A stretch of 56,373 nt of DNA from Flammeovirgaceae bacterium BBD 1991-12 (GCA_001657315.1 LYSV01000027.1:1-56373), one strand, 5' to 3'. Shown: positions 9,632 through 19,779, counted from the first letter of the stretch. The notes: a model not told the origin generated them from the letters alone. Program-made: numbers and translations.

Positions 9632-10504
9632 CTACCGATCCTCAAGGGCCAGAAGCTCCATTTTATACTTGTTGGAGATCTCAAACTCACGGAGGCTGAA
9701 ATGTATGCCAGCAAGGCCTTCCAGTATGTTTTTGTCTTTGGAATCGGCCTCATAGGCCCTTCTCATATAAGGAAGGGATTTTTTGAACAGGGATATGGTC
9801 TGATCTTCGAACTGTCCGAAGGCCAGCAGGTCAATGTCATCATAATCTACATTCAGTATCCTTGAAACCGCTTCATTGTAATAGATAACACCGATGTTGT
9901 AGTTGGCTTCCTTATTGGTAGAATCTATATCCAGCACCTCTCCGAAAGCCTGCAGCGCCTCACGGCTGTAATCGGCAGTAGAATCTGCCGCCTCCATACG
10001 TACATATCCTGAGCCCAGTGCAAGATAAAAGCGGGATTTACTTCCTGCTATGGATATTGTGGTATCATTAAGAGGTCTGTATACCTGTTCAAAATTAGTA
10101 TAATACAATAAAGCTGAGTCCGGTTGCTGACGCTGGGTAAGGATCATGGCCTCGTTATAATAGGTGGTGGCGAGGTATATCAGATTTTGCCTCGCCTCTT
10201 TTTCATATTCCTTTAATGTATCTATCTCCAATAGCCGGTTGAATGAAACCACCGCTTCTTCCCGGTAGGACTGACTGAGCGAGTCGGCTGAGCTTTCCTT
10301 GAACAGATCCTTGCAAATAAAACCCTTAAGGTACCATGTTATGCTTTGCGCAGCATACAGCTCGCTGGTCAGGGCGGAATCGATCAGCACCTTAGCCTCT
10401 TTCAGCTCTCCGGCCTGATAATGATCCAAAGACCGGGTCAGGATATTCTGAGCTGTTGCTGCTCCGGCAATCAGTGTAAAGACTATGGTCGATAAAAACT
10501 TCAT
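9632..10504 (-). CDS. Periplasmic TPR-repeat protein
   Basis: 290 residues with a signal peptide (to about residue 18, ending in TAQ). The rest is helical and built of tetratricopeptide-like units, for example the stretches around ALLYYTNFEQVYRPLNDTT and EANYNIGVIYYNEAVSRI. TPR proteins act as assembly scaffolds. It overlaps the upstream YfiR-like gene by 4 bp (ATGA, 10501-10504), so the two products are probably made in a fixed ratio and may work together. The specific partner is unknown. Confidence 0.75.
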   Translation of the reverse strand: MKFLSTIVFTLIAGAATAQNILTRSLDHYQAGELKEAKVLIDSALTSELYAAQSITWYLKGFICKDLFKESSADSLSQSYREEAVVSFNRLLEIDTLKEYEKEARQNLIYLATTYYNEAMILTQRQQPDSALLYYTNFEQVYRPLNDTTISIAGSKSRFYLALGSGYVRMEAADSTADYSREALQAFGEVLDIDSTNKEANYNIGVIYYNEAVSRILNVDYDDIDLLAFGQFEDQTISLFKKSLPYMRRAYEADSKDKNILEGLAGIHFSLREFEISNKYKMELLALEDR

Positions 10505-11046
10505 CCATTTACCACTTTTGAAATTGAAACAAGCTCATTGCTTACTTTAAGTCCACGGGCATCAAAATTCGAAGGGTTGATCTCCAGTTTTTGTTTATTG
10601 TTTTCGTAATACAGATTAATATGCGCCCCACGGTTGATCAATCCATCCCCTTCCGTTACCAGCAGTGTAGGCGATCTTTTTAGTTTTTTTGTAATATCCT
10701 CTATGTCAGCTCCCCTGTCTTTGACCACAAACAGGATATGCGTCATAATAATATCATCTGCTGAGTCAAAGTTCAGTATTTCAAAACTTCTGTCACCACG
10801 TCTTTTGATCTTCGACATCCTTATCAATTCTTCCTCAAGAGCCGGATAATCACCGTAAATCGCAATTTTAAATCTTCCGCTTGCCATTTTTTCAGGCCAT
10901 TCGACATACTTGGAAAAATTGTAAAGAAAAATAGCCTTTACCTTAGCATTGATATCCGGATTGTCGGTTCTGAAAGCGAAGGCTATCAGGGCCAGGGTCA
11001 TAATTATCAACTTAAACGTGATCTTATCGTCAGCCCTTCTATACAC
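10501..11046 (-). CDS. YfiR/DUF4154 family periplasmic protein
   Basis: 181 residues. The DUF4154 signature is clear: VKAIFLYNFSKYVEWPE near residue 37, then FKIAIYGDYPALEEEL, a central THILFV strand, LLVTEGDGLINRGAHINLYYEN and the end LKVSNELVSISKVV. In Pseudomonas, YfiR is a periplasmic repressor of the diguanylate cyclase YfiN; no cyclase is adjacent here, so that role should not be assumed. The start is GTG at 11046, giving a basic N-region before the hydrophobic segment; an ATG at 11001 would leave a shorter signal without basic residues. Coupled to the TPR gene by a 4-bp overlap. Confidence 0.8.
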   Translation of the reverse strand: MYRRADDKITFKLIIMTLALIAFAFRTDNPDINAKVKAIFLYNFSKYVEWPEKMASGRFKIAIYGDYPALEEELIRMSKIKRRGDRSFEILNFDSADDIIMTHILFVVKDRGADIEDITKKLKRSPTLLVTEGDGLINRGAHINLYYENNKQKLEINPSNFDARGLKVSNELVSISKVVNG

Positions 11047-11341
11047 TTTTTCGATCCACCGGTTTTTTCCGGCATCCTTGTATTTTTATTCTTCCAAATT
11101 AGCAAGTTTTTCGTCATCTCCTTACACAAAGCATGCCTATTTCTGAAAATTTCATTTCCGTTTGTACAGAGTGATCCGGAAAGGCACAATACCGCTTTTT
11201 CTGCAACTTTTTGATCTTAGAGATTGGATATCCAGACTTTTGTCCGCAGCTCACAACAGGGACATGGTGCCGATTTGAGAAATATTCCCAAATTGATCCT
11301 AACGCAAGAGCATTCACTCCCGGGGGTACATGGCTTTACAT

Positions 11342-14300
11342 TTACACTACGCGTTTTATTTTTGTGCTGACTAATACAAGAAGTACGAACACAGCCCAAT
11401 ACACAGGCTGACTTTGTGGTCGTATCCCGGTAAGAAAGTCATTATTTCTCTCAGGCTCTGTCATGGCTATATCTGCGTGATCCTGACGTGAAGAACTATT
11501 AAAATCCACGAAGTCAAAATATTGTGGATCATCATAACTGTTGAACCTGAGCCTCGTGGCACCATCGGCGTCATCTATTTCCACGACAATTTTCAATTCG
11601 GTATCACAGCCATCCAATACCAGTTTATGGCCTTCTCCAAAGGGCACATCATCAAACTGGAAGTAGCCTACAGCATTGGTTTCAACACAGGATAATTCTT
11701 CAGCCTTTTCATTCATCAGCACAACCGGATGCCCTTCCGGATTTTCGGCAAACCAGATCTCACCGCAGATTTTCGAATGAAGCTGGTCATACTCCTCTTC
11801 ATAAGCCAGCAGGCTCTCATAACGGAAGATCTCCCTGCGGTTCAGATTATTCATCCGGTCGATAATGTCACCATATCTGTTCTTCACCAGTAGATTAACT
11901 GTCATTTGTGCATCTGACTTTGAAAGCAAAAAAGCATATTTGCCTCCAGCAGGCAACGCGCGAAATTCAAATGTTCCGTCATTGTCTGTAACAGCCCTGT
12001 CTACTACACTCATAGCAGCATCCAGTGCCAGTACCACACGACCTGCCATTGGCCTGGCATTGTAAACTACCGTGCCCGTGATGGTAGTCTGCGCTTCATT
12101 CAGAGCATATACCCCGGCTTCATAGTCTTCCAGCATCCGGTACTTGAAGATCTCCTGCCGGTTGCTACTGCTAAATCTTGATATGATGTTCCCCAATGGG
12201 TCCAGAACAGCGACATCAATGTTGAATTTCCCCTCTACTTCTTCCAGCACAAAGGAATATTGCCCCTGAACTGGCAGTTGGCGGAATGTGAACCTTCCGG
12301 AACGATCAGTAACCGCCGCTCCAAGTATTTTACCATTTTCATCGATCAGCAGAACCTTTTGATCACTCAGCGCCAGCCTGCCTGCCACCAGGGAACCGGA
12401 AATAGTAGCATCATTTACAGACAATGTATATACACCGGTTTCATATTCTTCCAGCCTTCTGTATTTGAAGATCTCCTTTGATGTGATACTGTTAAAACGC
12501 CGGATCACTTTGCCTAAACGGTCCTCAATACTCACCTCTATTGACAGCGGAATATCCCGGGCATCCAGAACAAACGAGTATTTTTCGTTGCCCGGCAGTT
12601 TTTTGAAACTGAACATACCCTGGCTATTGGTTTGCGCAGCGGCTACTACCCTACCCTGGGTGTCCACTAGAAATACCTTCTCATTGGCTTTGGCTATGCC
12701 GTCATCCAGTAACCGTCCGGAAACGGTGGCGTCGTTCACATTGAGTGTCCAAACGCCGGATTCATAATCTTCGAGGGTACGGTACTGGAACAGGTCAGGC
12801 TGCTCCAGATTGCTAAGTTTGCCAAAAACATGGCCTTTCCGGTTCAACAGCGACATATTAACGTTCATATCCGCATCTGCGTTGGCCAGGACAAACGAGT
12901 ACTGACTCCCTGCCGGCAACTGACGAAATTCAAATTTACCCAGATTGTCAGTGATGGTAGAGCTGATCACCTCTCCCATTTTATCTACCAGCAGGATCTT
13001 CCTGTTCTGTACGGAAAGACCATCATCAGTCAGCAAACCTTCAATATCAGCATCTTCCGTAAGGATGAATTCCGTGTTGCTTTCGCTAAAATTAAGCTGT
13101 GCATAGCTAAAAGGCTGCTTTAATATGGCCAGCTCGTCATCGTACTGTTCGAAAGATGACACCTCAGTGAAGTACTGAGGAATATCTTCAAATGAATGGG
13201 GCAGTTTTAATTCTACCTGATAGGGTTGGTCACAGCAATGTTCTTTCCGGTTGGAAGATAAAAATCCCATGGAACGGTCCTGACTAAGACTAAAATAGTG
13301 ATCATCGGCTCCGGAATTGACCGGTTTACCAAGGTTATAGACCTTACCCTGCCCTTCACCCCAATCCACCCGGACCAGAAATATGTCCATTTCTCCCAGG
13401 CCACCATGACCGTTGGAACTCAGGAAAAGGTAGCCCGTGGAGGCATCGAAAAACGGGGTGATCTCGTCCTTCTCGGTATTGATCCCCAGGCCGAGATTGA
13501 CGGGTCTTTGAAATTCACCATTCTCAATTTTTGACACCCATATATCATATCCTCCAAATCCTCCCGGGCGATCCGATGCAAAAAAGAAAAGTGTTTCCCC
13601 TTTATTCGTAACCACCAGATGAGGATTCTTCGTAGAGGTGCCCGGCTGATTGATACGATCCGTGATCTTTTGTGGTGATGCCCACTTTCTTGACTTCAGG
13701 CTGGACACGTAGATCTGACATTCGTTCTTCCCTCCAAACTGATCACAGGCTGAGAAGTACAGTTGTGCCGGACCCGTTCCTTTGGTCGGGCCTGCTATGT
13801 TTTTACTAACATCGGACAGTTTTATATCCAGTTTGGAAACCTTGCCGCTCCGCATGTGGTAGAGCCGGCTCACCTGCACTGAATCCGTGACCGCTATCAG
13901 GTTTTCCGTCACCTCTATTTTCCTGTTATACCTGACCGGAGCTATTCCGGTGATGAGCACACCGTTGTCTGGCCAGTATGCAGCCGATATGGTATTCCTG
14001 CTGTCAAAGCCGGGTACATTCCAAAGTTTTACGGATGCATTTCCAAGCTTTTTGTCAATTTCAGAAGCAAACTCAAGGGCTTTTATTTCCCGGTAAACCT
14101 CCCGGGAGTACTTACTGAACAGGGGCGCAAAGTGATTGGTGAAGTAGTTAAAAGCTACTTTGGACTTATCATATTCTTCGAGTGCCTTGTACACAAACCC
14201 CAATCGATAATGCGCCATTGGCCATTTTTGAGGATCTTTACTGATCACAGCTTCCAGTATTTCCGCAGACTGTTTGTATTGTCGTAGTCCATACAGGGCC

Positions 14301-14527
14301 TCTCCCATTTTTACCCTGTCCGTATCGGTCAATTCTCCTTCAGCCTCCAGCTTTTCAAAGTGTTCCAGCGCAGCGCCGTGCCGCTGATGTTCCATCAGCT
14401 TATCCGCCAACTGGCGCAATTCCACCGGCTCAGGCTCTTCCGACACATCTTTCAAAGGCCGAATATGCTGAGCATGGCAAAGAAACCCAATGAGGAACAG
14501 TATAAAGGTGAGTATCTTGCTCATCAT
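11342..14527 (-). CDS. TPR/WD40-like propeller protein with five 107-residue repeats and a C-terminal membrane helix
   Basis: 1061 residues, third gene of a type IX secretion-associated unit. Order: signal peptide (1-19); TPR helices (about 30-160); a PD40/WD40-like beta propeller (about 170-440, with LYFSACDQFGGKNECQIY, FFFASDRPGGFGGYDIW and YLFLSSNGHGGLGEMDIF); then five tandem repeats starting near residues 493, 600, 707, 814 and 918 (spacing 107, 107, 107, 104). Each repeat is a transthyretin/CarboxypepD-like sandwich followed by an 'iFkYR.LedYE.GVy.L' link. Residues about 1041-1061 form one membrane helix with a KIKR end. Relatives such as PorE-type proteins usually end in a peptidoglycan-binding OmpA domain, which is absent here. 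Start overlaps the PorP gene stop by 4 bp. Confidence 0.85.
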   Translation of the reverse strand: MMSKILTFILFLIGFLCHAQHIRPLKDVSEEPEPVELRQLADKLMEHQRHGAALEHFEKLEAEGELTDTDRVKMGEALYGLRQYKQSAEILEAVISKDPQKWPMAHYRLGFVYKALEEYDKSKVAFNYFTNHFAPLFSKYSREVYREIKALEFASEIDKKLGNASVKLWNVPGFDSRNTISAAYWPDNGVLITGIAPVRYNRKIEVTENLIAVTDSVQVSRLYHMRSGKVSKLDIKLSDVSKNIAGPTKGTGPAQLYFSACDQFGGKNECQIYVSSLKSRKWASPQKITDRINQPGTSTKNPHLVVTNKGETLFFFASDRPGGFGGYDIWVSKIENGEFQRPVNLGLGINTEKDEITPFFDASTGYLFLSSNGHGGLGEMDIFLVRVDWGEGQGKVYNLGKPVNSGADDHYFSLSQDRSMGFLSSNRKEHCCDQPYQVELKLPHSFEDIPQYFTEVSSFEQYDDELAILKQPFSYAQLNFSESNTEFILTEDADIEGLLTDDGLSVQNRKILLVDKMGEVISSTITDNLGKFEFRQLPAGSQYSFVLANADADMNVNMSLLNRKGHVFGKLSNLEQPDLFQYRTLEDYESGVWTLNVNDATVSGRLLDDGIAKANEKVFLVDTQGRVVAAAQTNSQGMFSFKKLPGNEKYSFVLDARDIPLSIEVSIEDRLGKVIRRFNSITSKEIFKYRRLEEYETGVYTLSVNDATISGSLVAGRLALSDQKVLLIDENGKILGAAVTDRSGRFTFRQLPVQGQYSFVLEEVEGKFNIDVAVLDPLGNIISRFSSSNRQEIFKYRMLEDYEAGVYALNEAQTTITGTVVYNARPMAGRVVLALDAAMSVVDRAVTDNDGTFEFRALPAGGKYAFLLSKSDAQMTVNLLVKNRYGDIIDRMNNLNRREIFRYESLLAYEEEYDQLHSKICGEIWFAENPEGHPVVLMNEKAEELSCVETNAVGYFQFDDVPFGEGHKLVLDGCDTELKIVVEIDDADGATRLRFNSYDDPQYFDFVDFNSSSRQDHADIAMTEPERNNDFLTGIRPQSQPVYWAVFVLLVLVSTKIKRVV

Positions 14528-15519
14528 AGCTTTGGTCTGATATTGGACCTTATTCTTGCTCTTTTCTTGTAGGTTCTTTTGATAAGATAGGTCAGGCTAA
14601 GCTCGGCCCCTCCGTTCCGCGTAGTTTCGGAAATGGAAGAAAGCAAGAGGTCATAGCTGGCTCCTATGGTAAAGTTTGAATATTCAAACTGGACTGTTCC
14701 AATGAGGGCATTCAAATTTCTCACCCATGTACCAAAAGAAAGGTAGCCTTCTTTTTGCAATACGAATTCCACTGACGTACCGGGACTAATCGTGTGCAGC
14801 CCACCCTGGTAGAAGTAGAGCACCGTTGGCGCCAGATTTACCCGTGGATTTATAGGGAATCTCGACGATGCATGTACAATATATCTTCTGTTCAGGTTAT
14901 TTTCCTGGCTCAGGAATTCCCTTTTGGGTTGTGCAAGGTGATAAGCCGAAAGGCCTGCTATGAAAGAGGTTCCATTCCTGAGAAATTTATACCACATCAA
15001 ACCGGCGTTAAAATCAATCACCGTGGCAGCATCTGATGGAAAATCCTCTCCGTTTACAAGAGTGGCGTCAAAGCCAACGCCCTGCACCCACTGATTCTGT
15101 GAGCTCAGCCTGGTCAGATCAAGATTGGTATTGTCAACGCCCACCTGCATACCAAAGGCCAGAAATTCATTCCTTGACCTTCCAAAAGCATTATGCCATG
15201 CAAAAGAAGCGTGGGTTTTGGTATTATGGAGTGCTTTTCCAGCCCTGTCGTGCAACAGGATCAGACCCACTCCGGCATAATCAGGATTGCGGTCATTTTC
15301 AAGTAAAGACATATCGGCGGCCAGCGCTACGGTCTGTATGTCGTCGAAATCATTAAAATACTCCTTGTAGTTGATACTGGCACGAACGTAACCATACGCT
15401 GTACCTGTAAAAGCGGGGTTCACCAAAAGGGGAGTGTTGTAGAATTGAGAAAAAAACGGCTCCTGGGCCAGTGCTGACGAGCAAAAGAAACACATCCCTA
15501 TGAAAAGTCTTGCCCTCAT
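14524..15519 (-). CDS. PorP/SprF family type IX secretion-associated outer membrane protein
   Basis: 331 residues with a signal peptide (MRARLFIGMCFFCSSALAQ) followed by the diagnostic PorP/SprF start EPFFSQFYNTPLLVNPAFTG. The rest alternates short beta strands typical of an outer-membrane barrel, ending in a strand-rich segment (FTIGASYDLLLSSISE, then AELSLTYLI). Family members work with type IX secretion substrates that carry the gliding-motility-type sorting domain, often encoded directly upstream, as here. The start overlaps the stop of that gene by one base (TAATG) and the stop overlaps the next start by four bases, so the three genes are tightly coupled. Confidence 0.93.
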   Translation of the reverse strand: MRARLFIGMCFFCSSALAQEPFFSQFYNTPLLVNPAFTGTAYGYVRASINYKEYFNDFDDIQTVALAADMSLLENDRNPDYAGVGLILLHDRAGKALHNTKTHASFAWHNAFGRSRNEFLAFGMQVGVDNTNLDLTRLSSQNQWVQGVGFDATLVNGEDFPSDAATVIDFNAGLMWYKFLRNGTSFIAGLSAYHLAQPKREFLSQENNLNRRYIVHASSRFPINPRVNLAPTVLYFYQGGLHTISPGTSVEFVLQKEGYLSFGTWVRNLNALIGTVQFEYSNFTIGASYDLLLSSISETTRNGGAELSLTYLIKRTYKKRARIRSNIRPKL

Positions 15520-18500
15520 TACCTTACCAGCTGAATTGATCCTTTCCTGCTTATTTTTTCTCCTTCCACGGTTTCGGCAATTACGTAGTAAACGTAGCTG
15601 TCCATGCTCTGCTCGGAACCATTGAATGTTCCGTCCCAGCCTTTTTCCTTGTCTGAGGTTGAGAATACCTCCTGTCCCATACGATCAAAGATCCTGAAAT
15701 CCAATGCACGGATCCCAAGGGTGTTTACATAGAGCACATCGTTCATCTGATCACCGTTTGGAGTAAAAAGGTCGGGAACGAATATCTCAAATCCTTCATT
15801 CACCAATACGGTTACCTGTGCTGACGCTGTACAGTTGAACTCATTGGTACCGGTGACGGTGTATGTAGTACTCTCTGTAAGCATGGCAACAGGATCACTG
15901 CCAGCCGGATCATTTAAACCTGCGGCAGGTGTCCATTGGTATTGAGAGGCGCCACTCGCAAAGAGTTGAATTTCTTCATTGGCAAATACGGTCGTATCTG
16001 AAATGGTGACCAGTACAGGCAGTGGATCTACGACCACATTCACTTTCAATGATGTAGTGACGCAATTGTCGTTTATAATGTCAACGGTATACTCAGTAGA
16101 CTCTTCCGGACTGGCCACCGGATTGGCTACAAAGGCATCATTCAATCCACCGGCAGGCTGCCACTGATACCGGTCTCCGCCTACTGCCTCCAACTGAACG
16201 GACTCACCCATACATATTTCCAATTCCTCTCTTGCTACGGCCGGTGAGAGGTACACAGTGATCAGCAGATCATCCGTTTTGGTGATACAGTTGCCATTTT
16301 CCACAGACCACCGCAGTAGGGTTTCTCCCGGCAGAAGGCCCCTGACCTGGGTAAGGGCCTGGTCACTATTCTGAATAGTTCCGCTACCACTGATGACAGA
16401 CCACATACCTCTGCCCACTGCGGGAGGCTGAGCGGAAATATCGGCTATTGATTCTCCGGCACAGAAAAACAGGTCCGCGCCAGCTACCGCATCATCAGGT
16501 TCTTCATAAACGGTGATAACAACTTCATCTTCCGTGCCTGTACAAATGGCACCGGTTATGCTGTACTTGAGAATATTGACCCCTACAGAGAGATCACTTA
16601 CCGGTGACAGGGGATCTGAGTTATCTGCAAACAGAGCAGAGCCTGATACCACGGTCCATACTCCACCGGCACCAGTCCCTGCCAAGGTAGTGTTGTTCAC
16701 ACCGCATAATTCCACATCATCGCCGGCATTGGCCACATCAGGGGCTACTTCATTTTCTATAGTCACATCCTGATTGCTGGTGCCGCAGTCATTGGCCACG
16801 GTCCATCTCAACGTAACATTTTCGCCGGGAACAAGGTCATTAACTTCAGTCTCGGGATCATTGACATCAACCAGAGTGGCTGTGCCCGCAAGTACAGTCC
16901 ATTGGCCATTCCCTATGGCTGGGTCTGCGGCCGATAGCCGGGCTGATTTCGCACTGCACAACATCAGACCGGAGCCAGCCTCTGCCAATGAAGGTGACGC
17001 ACCCACCTGGATCAGTAATTGATCCGTTTCCTCGACACAGGTGCCGTTGCTTATTGTCCAGGAAAGAACAACTTCCGTTTCAGGTACAAGACCCGTAATA
17101 GTAGTAGCCGGATCATCATCACTGTCAATGGTAGCCGTACCGCTCACTACACGCCATTCTCCTGTACCTACCACCGGAGTGTTGGCAGAAACAGGAGTGC
17201 TGATCTCATCGCAGATCAGCTTGTCTCCCTCCGTTATAGCGGGAGATGGAGCATTAAATACTTCTACAGTCACGTTTTCAGGGGTTCCTATGCACGCACC
17301 ATTATCTACCTGCCAGGTGAAGGTTTGTGTACCTGTTGCAAGTCCTGTTACAGTTGAACCGGGATCATTTGGATCATTGATGGTAATGCCGGCGGAGGAG
17401 GTACTCCAGGTCCCCACACCCACTATGGGTGTTTCTGCAAGCAGATTTGTCGCCGTTTCTTCACAAAGCTGTTGAGCGTCGCCGGGTCGTGCCAGAGAGG
17501 GCAACTGATATATTTGCACAGCCTGCGCACTGCTGGGTTCGCTGATACACATGGCTCCGTCACCATCAACCGTCCGTACGGTATAGCTCCCAGTCTGATT
17601 GAAGGAAGACAGAACAATCTGACGCGCGTCCTGACCGTTCACTTCAACGCCATCCTTAAGCCAGATATAGGTGCCTCCATCAGGAGCCACCAGACTGGAT
17701 TCAAGTTCTACCAGGCTGCCGTCAGCACATATCACATTGCCTGATGTGTTTATGGATGGTGTTGGCGGTAAAGGCTCTATTGTTATTGTCTGAGGACCAC
17801 CTAAACCACTGGTACAGCCTCGTTCACTCAACACAATGACAGTATAGTCACCACTTTGGGCCACGGAGCTAATGACAATAGAACGAGTGTTCTGTGGCAA
17901 TGTGGCTCCATTCCTGGACCATAAATAGCTACCGTTAAGTGGTGCCTCACTGGCTGTAAGTGTTATTGGTTCTCCATCACAGCCAAGGGTACGGGAGGCA
18001 TTGATCACAGGGACATCCGGGATGGCTTCAATGGACACTGTCTGAACAGCGCTTAATTCGCTTTCACAATTGGTGGTCATGTCAGTAGCACGTAGCTGAT
18101 AGTCACCACTGGCAGCAGGACCCGCCAGGATAAGATCGCCAAAAGTCCCTCCCAACGGGACGCCGTTCTTGTACCACTGATAACTGTAATCAGGGTCTGG
18201 ACTGTCCACGGTAAGCCTGACACTTGTACCATCACAAACAAAAGGACCTGCCAAAGACGCAACGCGAACAACAGGAGCAGGTGGCAGATCTGCCACAAAG
18301 ATCTCGACATCGTCTGTGACTGCTCCCACGGTCCATGTGAAAACATTGGAACCAGGATTTAGATTGGTCACCTGCGAAGTGGGAGATGAAGGATCAGTGA
18401 TGATAACCCCTGTACTGCTGGTAGACCACGTGCCTGGTCCGGTTTGAGCGTCAAGATTCGTAGATGCCACACCGCACAATGTCTGATCATCACCAGCATC

Positions 18501-18665
18501 CCCCGGGGCACTATAGTGATAAAATGATGTACTCAGGACTTTTTTTTCAGAGGTCCGCTTTCGGTTTGCTTCTTCAGAAACATTTTTGCAAAGGGCAGGG
18601 CTATAGATGAGCAGGCAAAGGATGCTGAAGTTTAAAAACCGAAATCGACAACGACCCGACATCAT
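15519..18665 (-). CDS. Large surface protein with Ig/PKD-like repeats and a gliding-motility-type (type B) C-terminal sorting domain
   Basis: 1048 residues. After a signal peptide (to about residue 26) come roughly ten beta-sandwich repeats. Several share the pattern 'aGdd..lC......L.a..p..G.G.Wsv.sG.a.i.d..dp.t.v..l..G...l.Wtv.ng.C', typical of PKD-like repeats in this phylum, interspersed with Ig-like SYQWYKNGVPL-type units. The last ~90 residues are the type B sorting domain: FVPDLFTPNGDQMNDVL, then FRIFDRMGQEVFST, WDGTFNG and VYYVIAETVEGE. This tail directs type IX export and attachment to the cell surface. First gene of the unit; a long upstream region (18666-19179) should hold its promoter. 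Likely an adhesin or matrix protein (inference). Confidence 0.92.
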   Translation of the reverse strand: MMSGRCRFRFLNFSILCLLIYSPALCKNVSEEANRKRTSEKKVLSTSFYHYSAPGDAGDDQTLCGVASTNLDAQTGPGTWSTSSTGVIITDPSSPTSQVTNLNPGSNVFTWTVGAVTDDVEIFVADLPPAPVVRVASLAGPFVCDGTSVRLTVDSPDPDYSYQWYKNGVPLGGTFGDLILAGPAASGDYQLRATDMTTNCESELSAVQTVSIEAIPDVPVINASRTLGCDGEPITLTASEAPLNGSYLWSRNGATLPQNTRSIVISSVAQSGDYTVIVLSERGCTSGLGGPQTITIEPLPPTPSINTSGNVICADGSLVELESSLVAPDGGTYIWLKDGVEVNGQDARQIVLSSFNQTGSYTVRTVDGDGAMCISEPSSAQAVQIYQLPSLARPGDAQQLCEETATNLLAETPIVGVGTWSTSSAGITINDPNDPGSTVTGLATGTQTFTWQVDNGACIGTPENVTVEVFNAPSPAITEGDKLICDEISTPVSANTPVVGTGEWRVVSGTATIDSDDDPATTITGLVPETEVVLSWTISNGTCVEETDQLLIQVGASPSLAEAGSGLMLCSAKSARLSAADPAIGNGQWTVLAGTATLVDVNDPETEVNDLVPGENVTLRWTVANDCGTSNQDVTIENEVAPDVANAGDDVELCGVNNTTLAGTGAGGVWTVVSGSALFADNSDPLSPVSDLSVGVNILKYSITGAICTGTEDEVVITVYEEPDDAVAGADLFFCAGESIADISAQPPAVGRGMWSVISGSGTIQNSDQALTQVRGLLPGETLLRWSVENGNCITKTDDLLITVYLSPAVAREELEICMGESVQLEAVGGDRYQWQPAGGLNDAFVANPVASPEESTEYTVDIINDNCVTTSLKVNVVVDPLPVLVTISDTTVFANEEIQLFASGASQYQWTPAAGLNDPAGSDPVAMLTESTTYTVTGTNEFNCTASAQVTVLVNEGFEIFVPDLFTPNGDQMNDVLYVNTLGIRALDFRIFDRMGQEVFSTSDKEKGWDGTFNGSEQSMDSYVYYVIAETVEGEKISRKGSIQLVR

Positions 18666-19179
18666 GAAAAAAGTAACTGAAAAAAAATCAAAAACAGTTT
18701 ACATTGCCATTAGAGCCTACCAAAATATTAATTTTAGCTGAAAAGGCAAAGGATAAAATCTTGTATACCAAATAGTTACACCAAGTCCCAAATCCATAAA
18801 GCCCGTCTACCTCATTCCTTCAAATCCATAATAAGGCTGCGTATCACACGCGAAACCTTCTGTAAATTATCATGAATAATGCTAACAAAGGTAAAATTAT
18901 ATTTTTTTCAATCATATTGGAAATCAAAGACTAATGCCGGACAAGTAATATTTTTTTAAAAAAAGAGAGATCAGATAGGAATGAATGGATGATCCACGGT
19001 ATTCTGTCAGTCACAGGAAGGGCAACATCACCACATCCAACACAGGTGAGTTGTCCAAAAAGCATTCAATTGAAGGGAGAAGGGCGGCCTTGCGCCGTGT
19101 GAGGTCGGGAAATTTTTACCATGGATAACACTCCAATGGTTACCGGTTCGCAGAAGAAATAATCTCCTGTGCAGATGGG
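18666..19179. other. Long intergenic region upstream of the type IX unit
   Basis: 514 bp downstream of the cysteine dioxygenase-like gene and upstream of the surface-protein gene. It contains a GTATAC site with adjacent TTACA (18763-18779) and a TACCTTTG element on the minus strand (18886-18893). I see no coding frame in the part from 18960 to 19179. Confidence 0.5.
18886..18893 (-). promoter_or_regulatory. Candidate -7 element (TACCTTTG) for the type IX unit
   Basis: Read on the minus strand, 18893-18886 is TACCTTTG, which fits the Bacteroidota -7 consensus TAnnTTTG. No clear TTTG -33 element lies at the expected distance, so the promoter call is weak. The implied leader is about 210 nt and would include the GTATAC site at 18763-18768. 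Confidence 0.3.
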
Positions 19180-19779
19180 CTAATATTCTGATTCGACCAG
19201 GCGGAATCCGTTCTCTATTACGCGGTGAAAGGCGTGCGGCTGGTTATCCCAGCATGAGCCAGTCGCTTCGCTATTCAATATTCCTATCCGTTTGCGCTCA
19301 AGGTCAAACAGAAGAACGTTGTCATAGTCAAATATCACTGGATAATATACATGGAGTGTGATGGCTTCGAGAGATGTGGAGCAATTGACTACCTTATGGA
19401 TGGCACTGGTCTCTTCCAGCAGAACATCGCCCGGGCCGTACGGAATGTAATCGCTGTCGTACATAGTTAGGGTCCTGTCCGGCTCGTCGAATTCAAACAC
19501 CTGCTCAGCAATCTGCCCTTTTACAACCTTGATCACCCCCCAGAAGCCATTATGCTGATGTACATCACTACTGGCCCCAGGCGGCCATTTGATCAATGAA
19601 ACATTGAATTCCCGACATTCCACAGGGAATTTCCTGTAACCGGAAGTATATTCTCCTATAGTCAGTGTTTCAGCTTCAGGTATGGGGATGATATATCTTT
19701 CCAGGATCTCGGCTACATAGCCCAGCGATATCTGATGACCTTCAAGGTTCTCCAGTTGTTGGATCAGGTTTTGTAACAT
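19180..19779 (-). CDS. Cysteine dioxygenase-like cupin (thiol dioxygenase)
   Basis: 199 residues. The cupin metal site is visible: His74 and His76 in SDVHQHNGFWG and His128 in SAIHKVVN, the three-histidine iron site of thiol dioxygenases of the CDO family. PPGASSDVHQH and YGPGDVLLEE are the two cupin motifs, and a Tyr-rich HVYYPV strand follows. Such enzymes oxidise cysteine (or 3-mercaptopropionate) to the sulfinic acid with O2. The substrate cannot be settled from sequence alone. It is alone on its strand behind a 341-bp leader region that contains a perfect palindrome at 19832-19855. Confidence 0.82.
   Translation of the reverse strand: MLQNLIQQLENLEGHQISLGYVAEILERYIIPIPEAETLTIGEYTSGYRKFPVECREFNVSLIKWPPGASSDVHQHNGFWGVIKVVKGQIAEQVFEFDEPDRTLTMYDSDYIPYGPGDVLLEETSAIHKVVNCSTSLEAITLHVYYPVIFDYDNVLLFDLERKRIGILNSEATGSCWDNQPHAFHRVIENGFRLVESEY

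Noticed and set aside
10501-11046. YfiBNR-type cyclic-di-GMP control system
   Set aside because: Only the YfiR-like protein is present. No GGDEF cyclase or OmpA-like YfiB gene is adjacent, so the system cannot be claimed.
11455-13051. 321-bp periodicity taken as a non-coding tandem repeat or CRISPR-like array
   Set aside because: The period is that of the 107-residue protein repeats in an open reading frame. The DNA copies are diverged and there are no short identical repeats with unique spacers.
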